Assembly: GCA_947247005.1 (NCBI GenBank)
Contig: OX365950.1
Location: forward strand, 9,126,720 to 9,190,719
Source: Spisula solida
Lineage: Eukaryota; Mollusca; Bivalvia; Venerida; Mactridae
Reading direction: 5' to 3'
Length of the DNA stretch: 64,000 bases
Made by a program: the position numbers and the translations under genes. Of this stretch, positions 39,201 through 46,730 are shown piece by piece. Each line of letters starts with the position of its first letter. Positions within the stretch are counted from its first letter, which is position 1. The notes under the pieces are model-generated. The model was given only the letters and a program-made list of their open reading frames with translations. It had not been told where the DNA came from and did no database searches.

Positions 39201-42200
39201 AATATTTACATAGAAACAGTGTGTAAAGAGCGACAATAATCACAAAGAATACATGTATTAGGTTATTCTTTGTTTCTTGGTTAATATATACAGCTCAAAT
39301 GTTTAACTTAAGTCAAAATATTTAAGTTTCCCTTAAGATGGTTTGTGAATACCAGCCCTGACAGATTCAACACGTTTGTTGATTAAAGAATATTTATTAT
39401 TATTAAAAAAAATAGTATTACTGTCATTTTTTTATTCTTATTTCAGTTCATTCTCATAAGTTCTGGTATCAACTATACTCCCGTGTATTACACGGCTGGT
39501 GAAGTTTTCCCTGTATGGGCACAAGGTATTGGTTGGATGTTAGCTATGTTACCAGTGGCATGTATAGTTCTTGGTCTAGTTGTTGGCTGTGTCCGATATC
39601 GTGGAAATGTAAGTATACAGTATCGTTGTTTCTGTTTTTTTTCATTGTTACGTCCCACTGGTTAACTACTCGCCCTGACACCGTGCACGTATAAACATTG
39701 TCCGTTACTAGGGAGGTTGCGAACGGCAACGTGTAACGTGTACGTCTACGTGAATACTACTCGTATGTTGTGGGTATTTCGTTACCCATGTGTGTGTAGT
39801 TTCTACAGGTAATGAACGTGTGACAGACGAAAAAAATGTGTATATTATATCACACAGGTACGTGTATGCACGGGTAACTCGAGATTTTATCGCCCGTGGA
39901 CTCATTGAATTCATATAAATACTCATTAGGCCTTTTCGACTGGGCCGTTTCGTGGAGCAGGTTACAGTCTGGTTTCTGTTCTAATTTTAGTTGTATTACT
40001 GTAGTAGTGCTGTATTTGTGGGGACGGGAACCAGGCTAAAACTTGCTTCACGAAACAGCCCAGTCGAAAAGGCCTATTGATTCGTGTAGAAATCATGTTT
40101 CAACTGTCACGTGATTTTACGCGCACATGTTGTGTTTCGCTAGCCAATTTTAATTACAACGTGTACGTTTAAATGTACGGGTAGCTACATAGATAAGTTG
40201 TCGTACACGTTGACTTCGCAACCTCCCTGTTATTTATACGTGTACGTAATTTTTATATGTGAACGTGTATATATCATGGTTTACCGTATGCGTGCATCCA
40301 AATGGTACGCCATAGCAAGGGAGATACATTACTATATACCAGAGATACATTACCATATACCAGAGATACATTACCATATACCAGAGATACATTACCATAT
40401 ACCAGAGATACATTACCATATACCAGAGATACATTACCATATACCTGTACCATTTTAACCACTTTGGTATGTCGTGGTCTAGGATCGAACCGAATACAGT
40501 TCGTACTCGAGGCGGACGCCCTACCAATGAAATAAGTGTGTCGCTTACTGAAATAGAAAATACTTCAACCAAAGAGCATATAAAAAGTATTCTTTGCCTT
40601 CAACCATGTTACCACAATTAAGACATTTGGTATAACTGGTCATTAAATTGTTAGATTTGTCTAAATTTGGAGTTGAAAGCAATGCAAAATAGAATAAATA
40701 AACTTGTTATTTGCAATCTCATGTCTAAACAAATGTGAAATTTAAAATATTCGATTTTGCTGAACATTATGCCGATTTATAAGATAATTTCGATATCTAC
40801 AAAACCTTTAACAAGATGTATTGTATGCAAAATTGGTCATGTATTGTGTGTTTTATTTCTAGCAAAGTTGATTTTGTTTTTTGTAATAAGTGTAAACATA
40901 AGTATGTGAATTATATACGAGTGATCAAAGGCCCATTGTACAACTATGTGATTATGACCACCAAGTGATGAGCATTGAGAGTGTGTGAAGATTGTGAGAC
41001 AAAATTAATAAATAACCAACGGATGTTGTTAAAGGATTTTTGTTAAAGCCATAGGCAGTCAGCACGTACCCAAATACTACCCCGGCCAAATCGGATTTTA
41101 CCACTGTTTACTATGTTATGACAAGGTGAATCACGAAGAATGGAGTGCCTGTCACATAACTTGTCGTATTCTTTTATTTATTCACTCAAATGCTATCTTA
41201 CAGGTATCATCGTGTAGCCAAGATATTTTACTTTCCAGATATATAAACAGTTTAGTCCTTAAATACACACCCTTAACACAATATAAGTCAAATCGTGAAT
41301 TTTTTTTGGTCATCAATTAAGAAGTTCAGTATATACACCGGACACAAACGGAAATGGCCGAGCTTACACGATTGAACAACTATGAATGACGTGACACACA
41401 CTCTAGCCAATTAAACGATCGCTTCGAAATCTGTTGAGGTCGAAAGGTTATCGGAATACTAAATAAAATTGGAAATTGACGGTGGCGAAGTTCGTACATT
41501 TTTTTTTAATTATCGATCTAGTGAAATATTGCGATGTTTAATTGGCATGTGAGGTAAATTATTTAGTTACACTAACTGAAAGGATGACTAGCTAGGCCCG
41601 TTTGTGAAGCATACATTCTGTTTCAAGGCAAAATTCACGTTTACAAGCGTGAAAATCAGGGTTTTGCTGAACGTCTTAGTTAGCGACCTAATTAAGGAAT
41701 TGTATTCTTGATTCTGACGTTCGGTGTGTAAACGGGTGTGTATCTAAGGACTAAAGTGTTGATATATCCTGAAAGTAAAATATAGTAGCTACACGTTGAT
41801 ACCCGTAATATACAATTTAAATGAATAATAAACCTACACGGCTACAAATGTGACAGGCACTTTTATAATCGGAAATATTGAAAGTAACCTTTCTTATATA
41901 GGTAAACAATGTGAAGGTTGATATGACTTGTGAAGTAGTAGGGTACGTGCAGGCTGCCTATGGTTAAAGCCATAGACATACAATGTAATAACACATCGTA
42001 AAATGTGTGTAGTATATATAGTCCAGTCAGGATAAAAATCCAGTGACGCAGCGGTCGAGTCCACTATAACGGTGAAAACCAATTATAAAGGCTTATACTG
42101 TACCAACTACTTTAATTTCAATGCTAAACTAACATTCTAAACTTCGCTTTACCTGTTTAGACAATGGTTGTGATTTTTTGCGTACACATAAACTGCAACG

Positions 42201-42669
42201 TCACTGTCACAATATCCTAACTGGACAATACATTTGTACAACATATTTATAGGTTAGAAAGTAACAAGTACAGAGAATCTGAAAAATGCTACTAGGCTAA
42301 CATAACCTGTTTACAAAAGTAGCCCCAATTATATATGTTTGGTCTTATCTGGGTTCTAAAAACAGCCAAAATAGACACAAGAAAATTATGAACAATAAAC
42401 TCTAAACTGTATGATTATTGACGCGTCATCGCGATATATATTCAATTAATGCTTTATACTTATTCTGTTTAATATTTCACTTACAGCTATCACAGGCGCT
42501 TAAACCTGTGCCCGGCTGGGGACCACGATTGAAGGTTAACCGAACGGGAGACTACTATGGAGATAACTACGGTTATGATCCCGAAGGTGATGAAATGCCA
42601 ACGGTCTACGTAGTGGACACACAAATGAATGAAAATGGCGTCAAATCTGCAGAATTCCATAAATTGTAA
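24119..42669 (+). CDS. SLC6 family Na+/Cl- dependent amino-acid (glycine/proline-type) transporter gene, 5' end missing
   Basis: Fourteen coding exon positions with AG/GT borders join in phase to 1932 nt, i.e. 643 residues plus TAA. Residue numbers here start at the first visible codon. R5-E-T-W8 is the family's intracellular gate motif, and TM1 reads [10 protein letters not shown] with Gly where monoamine transporters have Asp, so the substrate is expected to be an amino acid with a free carboxylate. TM6 has TQIFYSLG and TM7 has NCGTS, giving the Gln, Ser, Asn and Ser positions known to bind Cl-. TM8 has GMDSQ, matching the Na2-site Asp-Ser. Loop EL2 has a Cys pair nine residues apart around NPWNT and four N-glycosylation sequons. 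The 'SLG' in TM6 and the PGWGP tail motif resemble glycine/proline transporters. Expected role is plasma-membrane reuptake of a small amino acid. The initiator exon was not found upstream. Family is certain; exact substrate is inference. Confidence 0.95.
24302..24371. mobile_element. Short inverted-repeat element in the transporter's first visible intron
   Basis: CTCTGTAGAGCAAC at the left, GTTGTTCTACAGAG at the right, with an inner pair of AACACCC / GGGTGTT. Same end type as 18897-19036. Confidence 0.6.
26495..26626 (+). CDS. SLC6 transporter, alternative TM2 exon 2a
   Basis: Acceptor TACATTTCAG and donor TACG|GTAAAA bound 132 nt that complete the split Gly41 codon and encode through the first base of Gly85. 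The product is TM2 plus the first intracellular loop, with [20 protein letters not shown] and the variant segment [16 protein letters not shown]. It has the same length and phases as exon 2b 83 nt downstream, so either can join exon 1 to exon 3. Compared with 2b it carries Gly for Ala, Ala for Pro and Cys-Ser for Val-Asn in the TM2 end and loop. No stop or frameshift is present, which argues against a dead copy. Confidence 0.93.
26627..26709 (+). other. 83-nt intron between the two alternative TM2 exons
   Basis: This is by far the shortest intron of the gene; the others visible run from about 360 to 3350 nt. It contains an AT-rich stretch and a T-rich tract before the 2b acceptor. In other genes a very short distance between duplicated exons can hinder splicing of one to the other and enforce exclusive choice. 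That this applies here is inference. Confidence 0.8.
26710..26841 (+). CDS. SLC6 transporter, alternative TM2 exon 2b
   Basis: Acceptor TTTTTCAG and donor TATG|GTATGG bound 132 nt. It encodes residues 41-85 in the alternative form, with [18 protein letters not shown]. The F-A-S-x-G-P order is the form familiar from glycine transporters, so this is probably the ancestral or default version. Of 45 residues shared with exon 2a, 37 are identical, while 20 of those identical residues use different codons. Skipping both copies would remove TM2; using both would keep the frame but give two TM2 segments. Confidence 0.93.
28357..28492 (+). repeat. 34-bp minisatellite, four copies, in an intron
   Basis: Units start with ATCCACTTGTGGAAAGGTTA at 28357, 28391, 28425 and 28459 and continue with ATTAGCACTGGTT. 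Each unit contains the palindrome CCACTTGTGG. Confidence 0.9.
28616..28822. mobile_element. MITE with TACTGTAAAAT ends
   Basis: Left TTACTGTAAAATAATTTA and TTTTCGCGGG; right ATCATTTTACAGTA. Inside are TTTCGCGAT and CCGCGAA-type words. Similar elements are common in mollusc genomes (established knowledge, not checked here). Confidence 0.7.
29328..29420. mobile_element. Possible relative of the TACAGTAAAA MITE
   Basis: TACAGTATAACTTCAATAAT and then CCCTTGACAACTGGTCTCAA resemble the left end and interior of 43109-43380. I did not find the right end. Confidence 0.4.
30192..30413 (+). CDS. SLC6 transporter exon 3 (TM3 and start of large extracellular loop)
   Basis: Acceptor TATTGTAG and donor TACA|GTAAGT. 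It encodes the end of Gly85, residues 86-158 and one base of 159. TM3 carries GIYYN-type sequence as [10 protein letters not shown], the segment whose Tyr contacts substrate carboxylate in this family. EL2 begins with [13 protein letters not shown], giving the conserved disulfide pair, and LNAS is the first glycosylation sequon. The preceding 3350-nt intron contains a 34-bp tandem repeat (28357-28492) and a MITE (28616-28822). Confidence 0.96.
30655..30790 (+). repeat. SINE body/tail fragment in intron 3
   Basis: GTCAGGATAATGTGACTGGG and TCTCCATGTGACTGAAATAT match the tail at 10750-10800. Confidence 0.65.
30805..30965 (+). repeat. Dispersed repeat family R1, copy 1
   Basis: GTCTATTTTCCAAAAGCAAT, then ATGCATTTTGAGCACTT and TCTAAGGGGAGCAA and CCATCCATACATTT-type sequence, are shared in order with 32240-32460. 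Confidence 0.75.
30985..31144. mobile_element. Partial MITE, same family as 34653-34900
   Basis: Ends GACCTTCTCATTCTAAGCCA-GCGA; the interior has an inverse match to the 34800-34840 part (CAGTCTGTCTGAAAACTA). Confidence 0.65.
31188..31341 (+). CDS. SLC6 transporter exon 4 (glycosylated EL2)
   Basis: Acceptor GATTTTACAG and donor GGAC|GTAAGT. It completes Lys159 and encodes residues 160-209 plus two bases of 210. The exon is the hydrophilic part of extracellular loop 2, with sequons NDT, NMS and NMT and two further Cys. This is the least conserved part of SLC6 proteins, so its assignment rests on phase continuity and the sequons. The preceding 774-nt intron contains a dispersed repeat (30805-30965) and a partial MITE (30985-31144). 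Confidence 0.92.
31700..31838 (+). CDS. SLC6 transporter exon 5 (end of EL2 and TM4)
   Basis: Acceptor ATATTTCAG and donor GAAAA|GTAAGA. It completes Thr210 and encodes residues 211-256. [16 protein letters not shown] leads into TM4 ([17 protein letters not shown]), ending KSSGK, the typical cytoplasmic loop before TM5. It leaves at phase 0. The 358-nt intron before it includes sequence at 31431-31590 that looks like a degenerate inverted-repeat element. Confidence 0.96.
32240..32460 (+). repeat. Dispersed repeat family R1, copy 2
   Basis: GGCTATTTTCAAAAAGCAAT, ATGTATTTAGAGCACTTAAG, TCTAAGGGAAGCAA and GCCATCCATACATTTTAT match copy 1; this copy has about 60 bp extra in the middle. Confidence 0.75.
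32925..33059 (+). CDS. SLC6 transporter exon 6 (TM5)
   Basis: Acceptor ATCATTCAG and donor CTAAG|GTACGG; 45 whole codons, residues 257-301. [20 protein letters not shown] is TM5, followed by [20 protein letters not shown], the family's extracellular loop 3. The 1086-nt intron before it contains the second copy of the intronic repeat family shared with 30805-30965. Confidence 0.97.
33620..33723 (+). CDS. SLC6 transporter exon 7 (TM6, substrate and chloride site)
   Basis: Acceptor ATATTCCAG and donor TTTCAG|GTGAGT. It encodes residues 302-335 and two bases of Arg336. [14 protein letters not shown] supplies the Gln and Ser of the chloride site; the Gly after Ser-Leu sits where the literature places the glycine-transporter selectivity position (Gly in GlyT1, Ser in GlyT2). 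PAFGG replaces the AWGG usual in vertebrate glycine transporters, a Trp-to-Phe difference near the pocket. [11 protein letters not shown] ends the exon. Confidence 0.97.
33815..34050 (+). repeat. Dispersed repeat family R2, copy 1, with internal duplication
   Basis: ACATCGGTGATGTTCTCCCG and CCATCCGATTCATTACAA occur twice (33837 and 33914), split by an (AAT)n tract. The end ATCTGTTCCCGATATCCTGA-type sequence matches 35110-35130. Confidence 0.75.
34483..34607 (+). CDS. SLC6 transporter exon 8 (TM7)
   Basis: Acceptor GTTCTTCAG and donor TCCG|GTAAGT. It completes Arg336 and encodes residues 337-377 plus one base of Gly378. [19 protein letters not shown] is TM7; Asn and the Ser four residues later match the chloride-site pair. 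The hydrophilic end is extracellular loop 4. The preceding intron (759 nt) holds one copy of a dispersed repeat at 33815-34050. Confidence 0.96.
34653..34900. mobile_element. MITE with ~32-bp terminal inverted repeats
   Basis: Left TCGCTGGCTTATAATAAGAA then GGTTGTAAGTAC; right, inverse, TCGCTGGCTTAGAATGAGAA then GGTCGTAAGTAC. 248 bp, complete. Other copies at 20395 and 30985. Confidence 0.85.
34985..35140 (+). repeat. Dispersed repeat family R2, copy 2
   Basis: Shares AGGTCC-ACTGGGGAATTC, CTCTCACGACTTCCCC, CTTCCCCTAGAC and CTGTTCCCGATATCCTGATG with copy 1 in the preceding intron. Confidence 0.7.
35550..35662 (+). CDS. SLC6 transporter exon 9 (EL4 and TM8)
   Basis: Acceptor ATTTTACAG and donor CAG|GTAGGT. 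It completes Gly378 and encodes residues 379-415. [13 protein letters not shown] is the EL4 signature and LTLGMDSQ is the Na2-site segment in TM8. The 942-nt intron before it contains a full MITE (34653-34900) and the second copy of the repeat also seen at 33815. Confidence 0.97.
36149..36213. mobile_element. Right-end fragment of the GCTGGTATTCAC element
   Basis: TAACTTACGTCAAAATAATG and GTGAATACCAGCCCTTA match the right end of 39096-39359. Confidence 0.6.
36244..36343. mobile_element. Hairpin (fully palindromic) MITE
   Basis: The left arm GTTAGAACATATTAAGTCAA continues through GATTAAAAA, and the right arm is its near-exact inverse; the loop is about 23 bases with GCGAGCGAAGCGAG. The transcript strand would fold into a single long stem. 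Confidence 0.8.
36583..36714 (+). CDS. SLC6 transporter exon 10 (end TM8, TM9)
   Basis: Acceptor GATTTTCAG and donor ACAAAG|GTAAAC; 44 codons, residues 416-459. [16 protein letters not shown] continues TM8 and keeps the conserved Glu; TM9 is [19 protein letters not shown]. The 920-nt intron before it contains a near-perfect hairpin element at 36244-36343. Confidence 0.97.
37399..37621. mobile_element. Long palindromic MITE in intron 10
   Basis: Centre CCGACTCAACT-ACATGTATGC-AGTTGAGTCGG is perfect at the stem, and the arms keep matching outward (ACAGTTTTTGCCCGAG with TTTCGGACAAACATTGT; ACGAGACATCCTCG with CGAGGGTTTCTCGT). Confidence 0.75.
37930..38029 (+). CDS. SLC6 transporter exon 11 (TM10)
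   Basis: Acceptor TTTCTTGTAG and donor TATATG|GTAAGA. It encodes residues 460-492 and one base of Gly493. [17 protein letters not shown] is the conserved TM10 start with the Asp of the extracellular gate. The 1215-nt intron before it contains a long palindromic element at 37399-37621. Confidence 0.97.
38495..38604 (+). CDS. SLC6 transporter exon 12 (IL5 and TM11)
   Basis: Acceptor CTCGTTTCAG and donor ATCCTC|GTAAGT. It completes Gly493 and encodes residues 494-529. [13 protein letters not shown] is the conserved intracellular loop after TM10, followed by [18 protein letters not shown] (TM11). Exit phase 0. The 465-nt intron before it shows only short direct repeats. Confidence 0.97.
39096..39359. 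mobile_element. MITE with GGGGTGGTAATCGC / GCGATTACCAGCCC-type ends
   Basis: Left GGTGGTAATCGCAAAGCATT-TTAAGGGAAA; right, inverse, GGCTGGTATTCACAAACCAT-CTTAAGGGAAA. About 264 bp. Confidence 0.65.
39447..39608 (+). CDS. SLC6 transporter exon 13 (end TM11 and TM12)
   Basis: Acceptor CTTATTTCAG and donor GGAAAT|GTAAGT; 54 codons, residues 530-583. [15 protein letters not shown] ends TM11 and its outer loop; [20 protein letters not shown] is TM12, followed by basic cytoplasmic residues. The 842-nt intron before it holds an inverted-repeat element at 39096-39359. Confidence 0.97.
39683..40255. mobile_element. Inverted-repeat element interrupted by a second MITE
   Basis: Left GTTACTAGGGAGGTTGCGAA followed by CAACGTGTAACGTGTACG; right, inverse, TAACAGGGAGGTTGCGAAGT followed by CAACGTGTACG. 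The 148-bp element 39928-40075 sits inside. Confidence 0.7.
39928..40075. mobile_element. Nested MITE with ~34-bp ends and TA flanks
   Basis: Left AGGCCTTTTCGACTGGGCCG and TTTCGTGGAGCA; right, inverse, AGGCCTTTTCGACTGGGCTG and TTTCGTGAAGCA. Read as TA-GGCC...GGCC-TA it shows a TA target duplication, as for Tc1/mariner-type elements. Confidence 0.85.
40300..40535 (-). repeat. tRNA-derived SINE, minus strand, carrying an internal tandem repeat
   Basis: Reverse complement: head TCATTGGTAGGGCGTCCGCC and TCGAGTACGAACTG, B-box GGTTCGATCC, then body ending TGTATCTCCCTTGCTATGG. The body end matches GATATATCTCCCTTGTTTGG at 10690. The 21-bp array 40321-40446 lies between head and body end. Confidence 0.7.
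40321..40446 (+). repeat. 21-bp minisatellite, six copies, inside a SINE
   Basis: Unit GAGATACATTACCATATACC+A starts at 40321, 40342, 40363, 40384, 40405 and 40426. Because 21 is a multiple of three, repeated peptides appear in several frames on both strands (DTLPYTR, MVMYLWY); these are not genes. Confidence 0.95.
42487..42669 (+). CDS. SLC6 transporter last exon (cytoplasmic C-terminus)
   Basis: Acceptor TTCACTTACAG, then 60 codons and TAA at 42667-42669 (residues 584-643). It begins [16 protein letters not shown]-x-W-G-P is a familiar C-terminal motif of glycine/proline transporters. The rest is acidic and Tyr/Asp-rich ([15 protein letters not shown]). It has no obvious PDZ ligand at the end. 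The 2878-nt intron before it is the second largest and contains nested MITEs and a SINE. Confidence 0.95.
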   Translation, partial: LSQALKPVPGWGPRLKVNRTGDYYGDNYGYDPEGDEMPTVYVVDTQMNENGVKSAEFHKL

Positions 42670-43108
42670 ACTTATAGAGTGAAACATTGGGATGAGAAAA
42701 AAACAATGAAATTATCTATTTGTCTACTGAGCAATAATGTACCATGTCACATGTTTCTCTCGTCATGGTAACATTTAAAGTGCATAATAACTCTTCAAAT
42801 CTAAAAAGGAATAATATGAATATGAAAATAACAACAACAACTACGTATACAACTTCGGATATTATTTCAAATTATTTTTTATCAAGTTCTCTTATGACAA
42901 TTACGGCACCGAAGTCAAATTGTTTTGGCACTACATGTTTTAATGTAGTTATTTTTATATTTTTAGAATTTTCGTACTAGTATAAATGGCTAGGCTGGGC
43001 ATGAACTTTTACAACCTAGTACAGCGTGGCCTGTCCACCATCTCAGACGTTTTATGCGTGCTCAGTAATATCATTCCTTATTTACTTTATTTTGTCATTA
43101 AATGCAAG

Positions 43109-43380
43109 TACAGTAAAATCTCAAATATGCGACCACCCATAATTGGGACCGTAAAACTGGCCTCATTATTGAGTATTTAGATAGATGGGGACCCTTGAAA
43201 ACAGGTCTCATTGTTGAGTCTGGGGTTAAATGGGTCCCTAGATAACTGGTCTCTTTATTGAGTCGGTCTTAATATCGAGGTTAGATAAAAGAATGCAGAA
43301 CATGAAAATGACTGAAAAGTTTTATCTGTCTTCTAATGTGTTCCTAACATAATGTGGTCTTTGTTTGAGGTTTTACTGTA
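43109..43380. mobile_element. MITE with TACAGTAAAA ends and TA target site
   Basis: Left TACAGTAAAATCTCAAATAT and GCGACCAC; right, inverse, TACAGTAAAACCTCAAACAA and AGACCAC. About 272 bp. Interior has three GGTCTCATTNTTGAGT-like repeats. Confidence 0.85.
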
Positions 43381-44951
43381 TACTACACTAGTGAAACACT
43401 TTGCTCAGGCTTGTATGTCATTTTGTAGATAGATCGCATCGATATTAGAGTGAAACATATCATGTTTGTTGTACAAATCTTTGGAATACCTCAACCGATT
43501 TTGAAGAAAAGCTCTGATTTTGCCTTTTTTCAAAATTATTCCTACGCATAATCTATCGAATTTATGACAACCAAAAAGTCCATCACTTGGCTGTAAAGTT
43601 AATTAAATTTTGAATAAGATCGTTATTTTGACAGTGGGTAGTACAAATTAAATTACGAAACAATTTACCCTAATTATCTACAATGTTGAAGTGTACACTT
43701 CTACAATGTAGTTGGCGTTTCAAACGTCTGGATTTTAATGCTTTACTGTTCGTTTTTAGTAAGCCGTATTTTACGAAATATGATGTTTATGATTTTAAGT
43801 TACTCTATCAATGACATAATTATCTGTTAATGTTTTATCATTTTCATGTAGATATTCACATACACATTATTTGCTCAGTTATGTAATACGTAAGCACTTC
43901 TAAAAGTGTATATTAATCATTCAAAAAATGTTAAACGTACATGATTGTTTTCTGTTCGCATATTATGTTTACGTCATCACAAACTAGACTGATTCCTTAC
44001 ACCTTCGATCAAAATATTGTAGACGGAGTCACAAAATTAGACAGTTGGTACCAGTCTATCCAACATTCGGAACATCTCTGCAATAATAACGTGATTCAAC
44101 AGAATTATGCGAATTGTTCCGATTGAACAAAACCCACATTCTTCCATTTCTGTCATACTGGGCATTGTTTCGTTTAGATTATTTTTTTTAAGTATTTTAA
44201 GTTTGATGTACACATAACTCTAAAAAGCAAGACGATATCAGGCTTATTAGCAAGCCAACTGTATAGTTGAAATGACGCACACAACTAAATATTTTGGCTG
44301 ACTTTATGCTTCAGACAGTGGCCCTTAAAATACCCAACCATCTTAGAAATCCAATGATATACACCCGACACAAAATGGCCTCTTAGAAATAAAGAATACG
44401 ATATACACACACAAAGGCCGATGATAAATCTGCGGAACCAATTCGTGAAACAATACATGTTTGCATCCTTGTACATTGTTTATAAAATCACCCCGTTTTC
44501 TGAACAAATGTCAGTAATGCCTTGGGGAAAATATTTTCAAAATTAACCTATTTGGTCGGCATAAAAGTTTAATTAGTTACGATTTGAGATATTATGAGGG
44601 ATGACCAGAAATTAAGCGGTCACTGGCTTCTATAGGGTAATCACCAATGAACTGCACTCATATATTGTCTTATTCTTTTTAGTGTATTTTACTGTCTATG
44701 TTGTTATCATGTTTCTTTTTTGGGTTCTCGTGCAGGCTGCAATACTCTTAAAATATTGTATGTGTGTTACTTAACAACTCGACATAGTTTACTAATGTTT
44801 TTATATTGAAATTTTATATTTTTAGACTTAAATGTATATACACCAAAATTAAATAAATGTATTCTTAACCAGATAATTGAAGTATCTTTATAACTTTCAT
44901 AGATACATGCGTACGAACTTCCACTGGTCAACACTATTTTAGTCAAGTAGG

Positions 44952-45184
44952 TACTGTTTTATCAAAGCACTTACGGAAATATTAAACGTAGGTTCAAATT
45001 TAAATTTGTAATTATTCTTTAAACCCTACACATTAGGGACAGATATTGGTTTTAGGACTTCGTTAACTGAATAATGCTTAATATTGAACAACCCTTTGCC
45101 ACACTTTGTAGCTGTAAAAGAGTCGCAAAGTTAAAATTTGAACGTTAGTTTACGATTACTGTAAGGGCTTTGATAAAACAGTAA
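44952..45184. mobile_element. Complete MITE of the CTGTTTTATCAAAGC family, TA flanks
   Basis: Left TACTGTTTTATCAAAGCACT and TACG; right, inverse, TACTGTTTTATCAAAGCCCT and TACA. A second inner match is ACGTAGGTTCAAATT / AACTAACGTTCAAATT. Truncated copy at 21379. Confidence 0.85.
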
Positions 45185-45394
45185 CGTGGGGACTACGCAG
45201 TCCAATGAATTGTTGAGTGACAACGGACAAACAGCTTTAAGTCAGTTACATGGAAGGGGTATAGTTCATTACCATATTATCGACTTTGGCACATCACAGC
45301 CTGGGATAGAACACGAGACATCTAGCACTCGAACGGACCACCCGATACGTTTGGTGTTACACGCTTGAAGAGGGTCTTAAGTTGTCGGGTTACG

Positions 45395-45535
45395 CGGCTC
45401 GAAAAGAGACATGGTAATACCATGTTACCATATGGTATGAGGTTACTCGCTTGATATTTACCATGTAACCTCATGGTATGGGGTTACTCGCTTCGTAAGG
45501 ACAACATGATACCATGATAGGCTACGAGCCAGAAT
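45395..45535. repeat. Palindromic direct repeat (ATGGTATGAGGTTACTCGCTT)
   Basis: ATGGTATGAGGTTACTCGCT at about 45431 recurs as ATGGTATGGGGTTACTCGCT at about 45473, with ACCATGTAACCTCATGGTAT able to pair with them. Confidence 0.6.
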
Positions 45536-46730
45536 ACATGCTGTGCTGACTACGGGAATAGGTACGGAATGTGCCTGGAGGAAAGTGTGCTCCATAATGA
45601 ATGGAATCCCGCCATATTGTTTTGAGGTAAGTAAAGAAATATGTATTTGTAATGCGGATTTGTATCACTCTTTGTGAATATGAATAGTCACCAACGGTGC
45701 GTATTGATTAAACATTTCGACTTGCCTACATCTAGAATGTTTTTTTATTCAGAAATGTGTCTAAATACTGTTTGTCGACCCTGATAAGTGAGTCGATTTG
45801 CCGTGATTGTGAAAGTTTCGAGGAGGCACATTTTAAATGTTAATTATATCTGGCCTTTATTTTTACAATCATTCTTTAAGTTTATATCGTTCAGTGATGC
45901 AATTAAAACAGCGATGATTACCCGTACATTTAAGCTCCTAGATATGCCTGAAATAGTCAAACTTTCGTTTTTAGAAGGAGGCGTTTTTCGTCATCAAAAC
46001 GTTTCGACCCAGGCATATTTTCTGAAATTCAGTGTATATATCTATGTATTCGACTGTATAACGATATGCAACACTGATGACACATGGTACAATATACCAA
46101 AAGCATTTAAACAGGCTGGTAACATTGCCCGATCGGGCAAGCTTAGATTGATGAATGGAAACAGTAAATTTCATCTCCTGTACTGTAGTGGTGCATTGCA
46201 TGCATTCTATATCATTTTGCTGTACGGTTAAATGTTTGTCTTCTAATTAATCAATGTTTGTCATAATTTTGTACTGTGTACTGTAGTGGGTTTATGTGTC
46301 AAAGTAAACTAAGGGAAAAGGACAAAAGGTGTCTCTGGTATGGGTCTTGAACCTATCACTCCTTTACACAAGAATGGCGCTCTACTGACAGCTAGCTGGG
46401 TTGCTGTCTAACCCTGCATCTCTACTCCCATCCCCTTCTGACATTATAGGCTGCTGCCTAACACCCGACATTGAAATATTAAACTATTGCAAAAAAGGAA
46501 ACAAGTATGTGTGCAGTGGGAGGCTTGAACCCACAACCAACTAAACAGTAAACTCTATTATGGCACTTTAACATTGACTGACAGTGACTTGACCATGCAG
46601 CCAAGTCTTATCTCACATCGCTTCATTCCTCCCATCTTTGAGGCTCAAGAATATTGGCCTGCTGTCAACAATTTAGTAACTGACGGAAAAGTGTAATCCA
46701 TGTGCAGCTCAAAATGATGGACCCCTTAAA

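Larger units (their letters stand above)
42670..45200 (+). other. 3' untranslated/flanking region of the transporter
   Basis: No AATAAA is seen in the first 400 nt after the stop; variant ATTAAA-like sequences occur near 43096, and a canonical AATAAA is at 44852-44857. The length of the 3' UTR therefore cannot be set from sequence. Two TA-flanked inverted-repeat elements (43109-43380, 44952-45184) lie here. No open reading frame looks coding. Confidence 0.5.

Noticed and set aside
40198..40572. ORFs on both strands with repeated peptides
   Set aside because: All come from the 21-bp minisatellite inside a SINE.
42744..42980. 78-codon ORF after the transporter stop as an alternative C-terminus
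   Set aside because: No acceptor upstream and low-complexity Thr/Asn content typical of AT-rich 3' UTR.
45788..46231. 147-codon ORF, longest unique ORF outside the transporter
   Set aside because: No recognised domain, skewed hydrophobic composition, and an overlapping ORF of 76 codons on the other strand; random origin is more likely.
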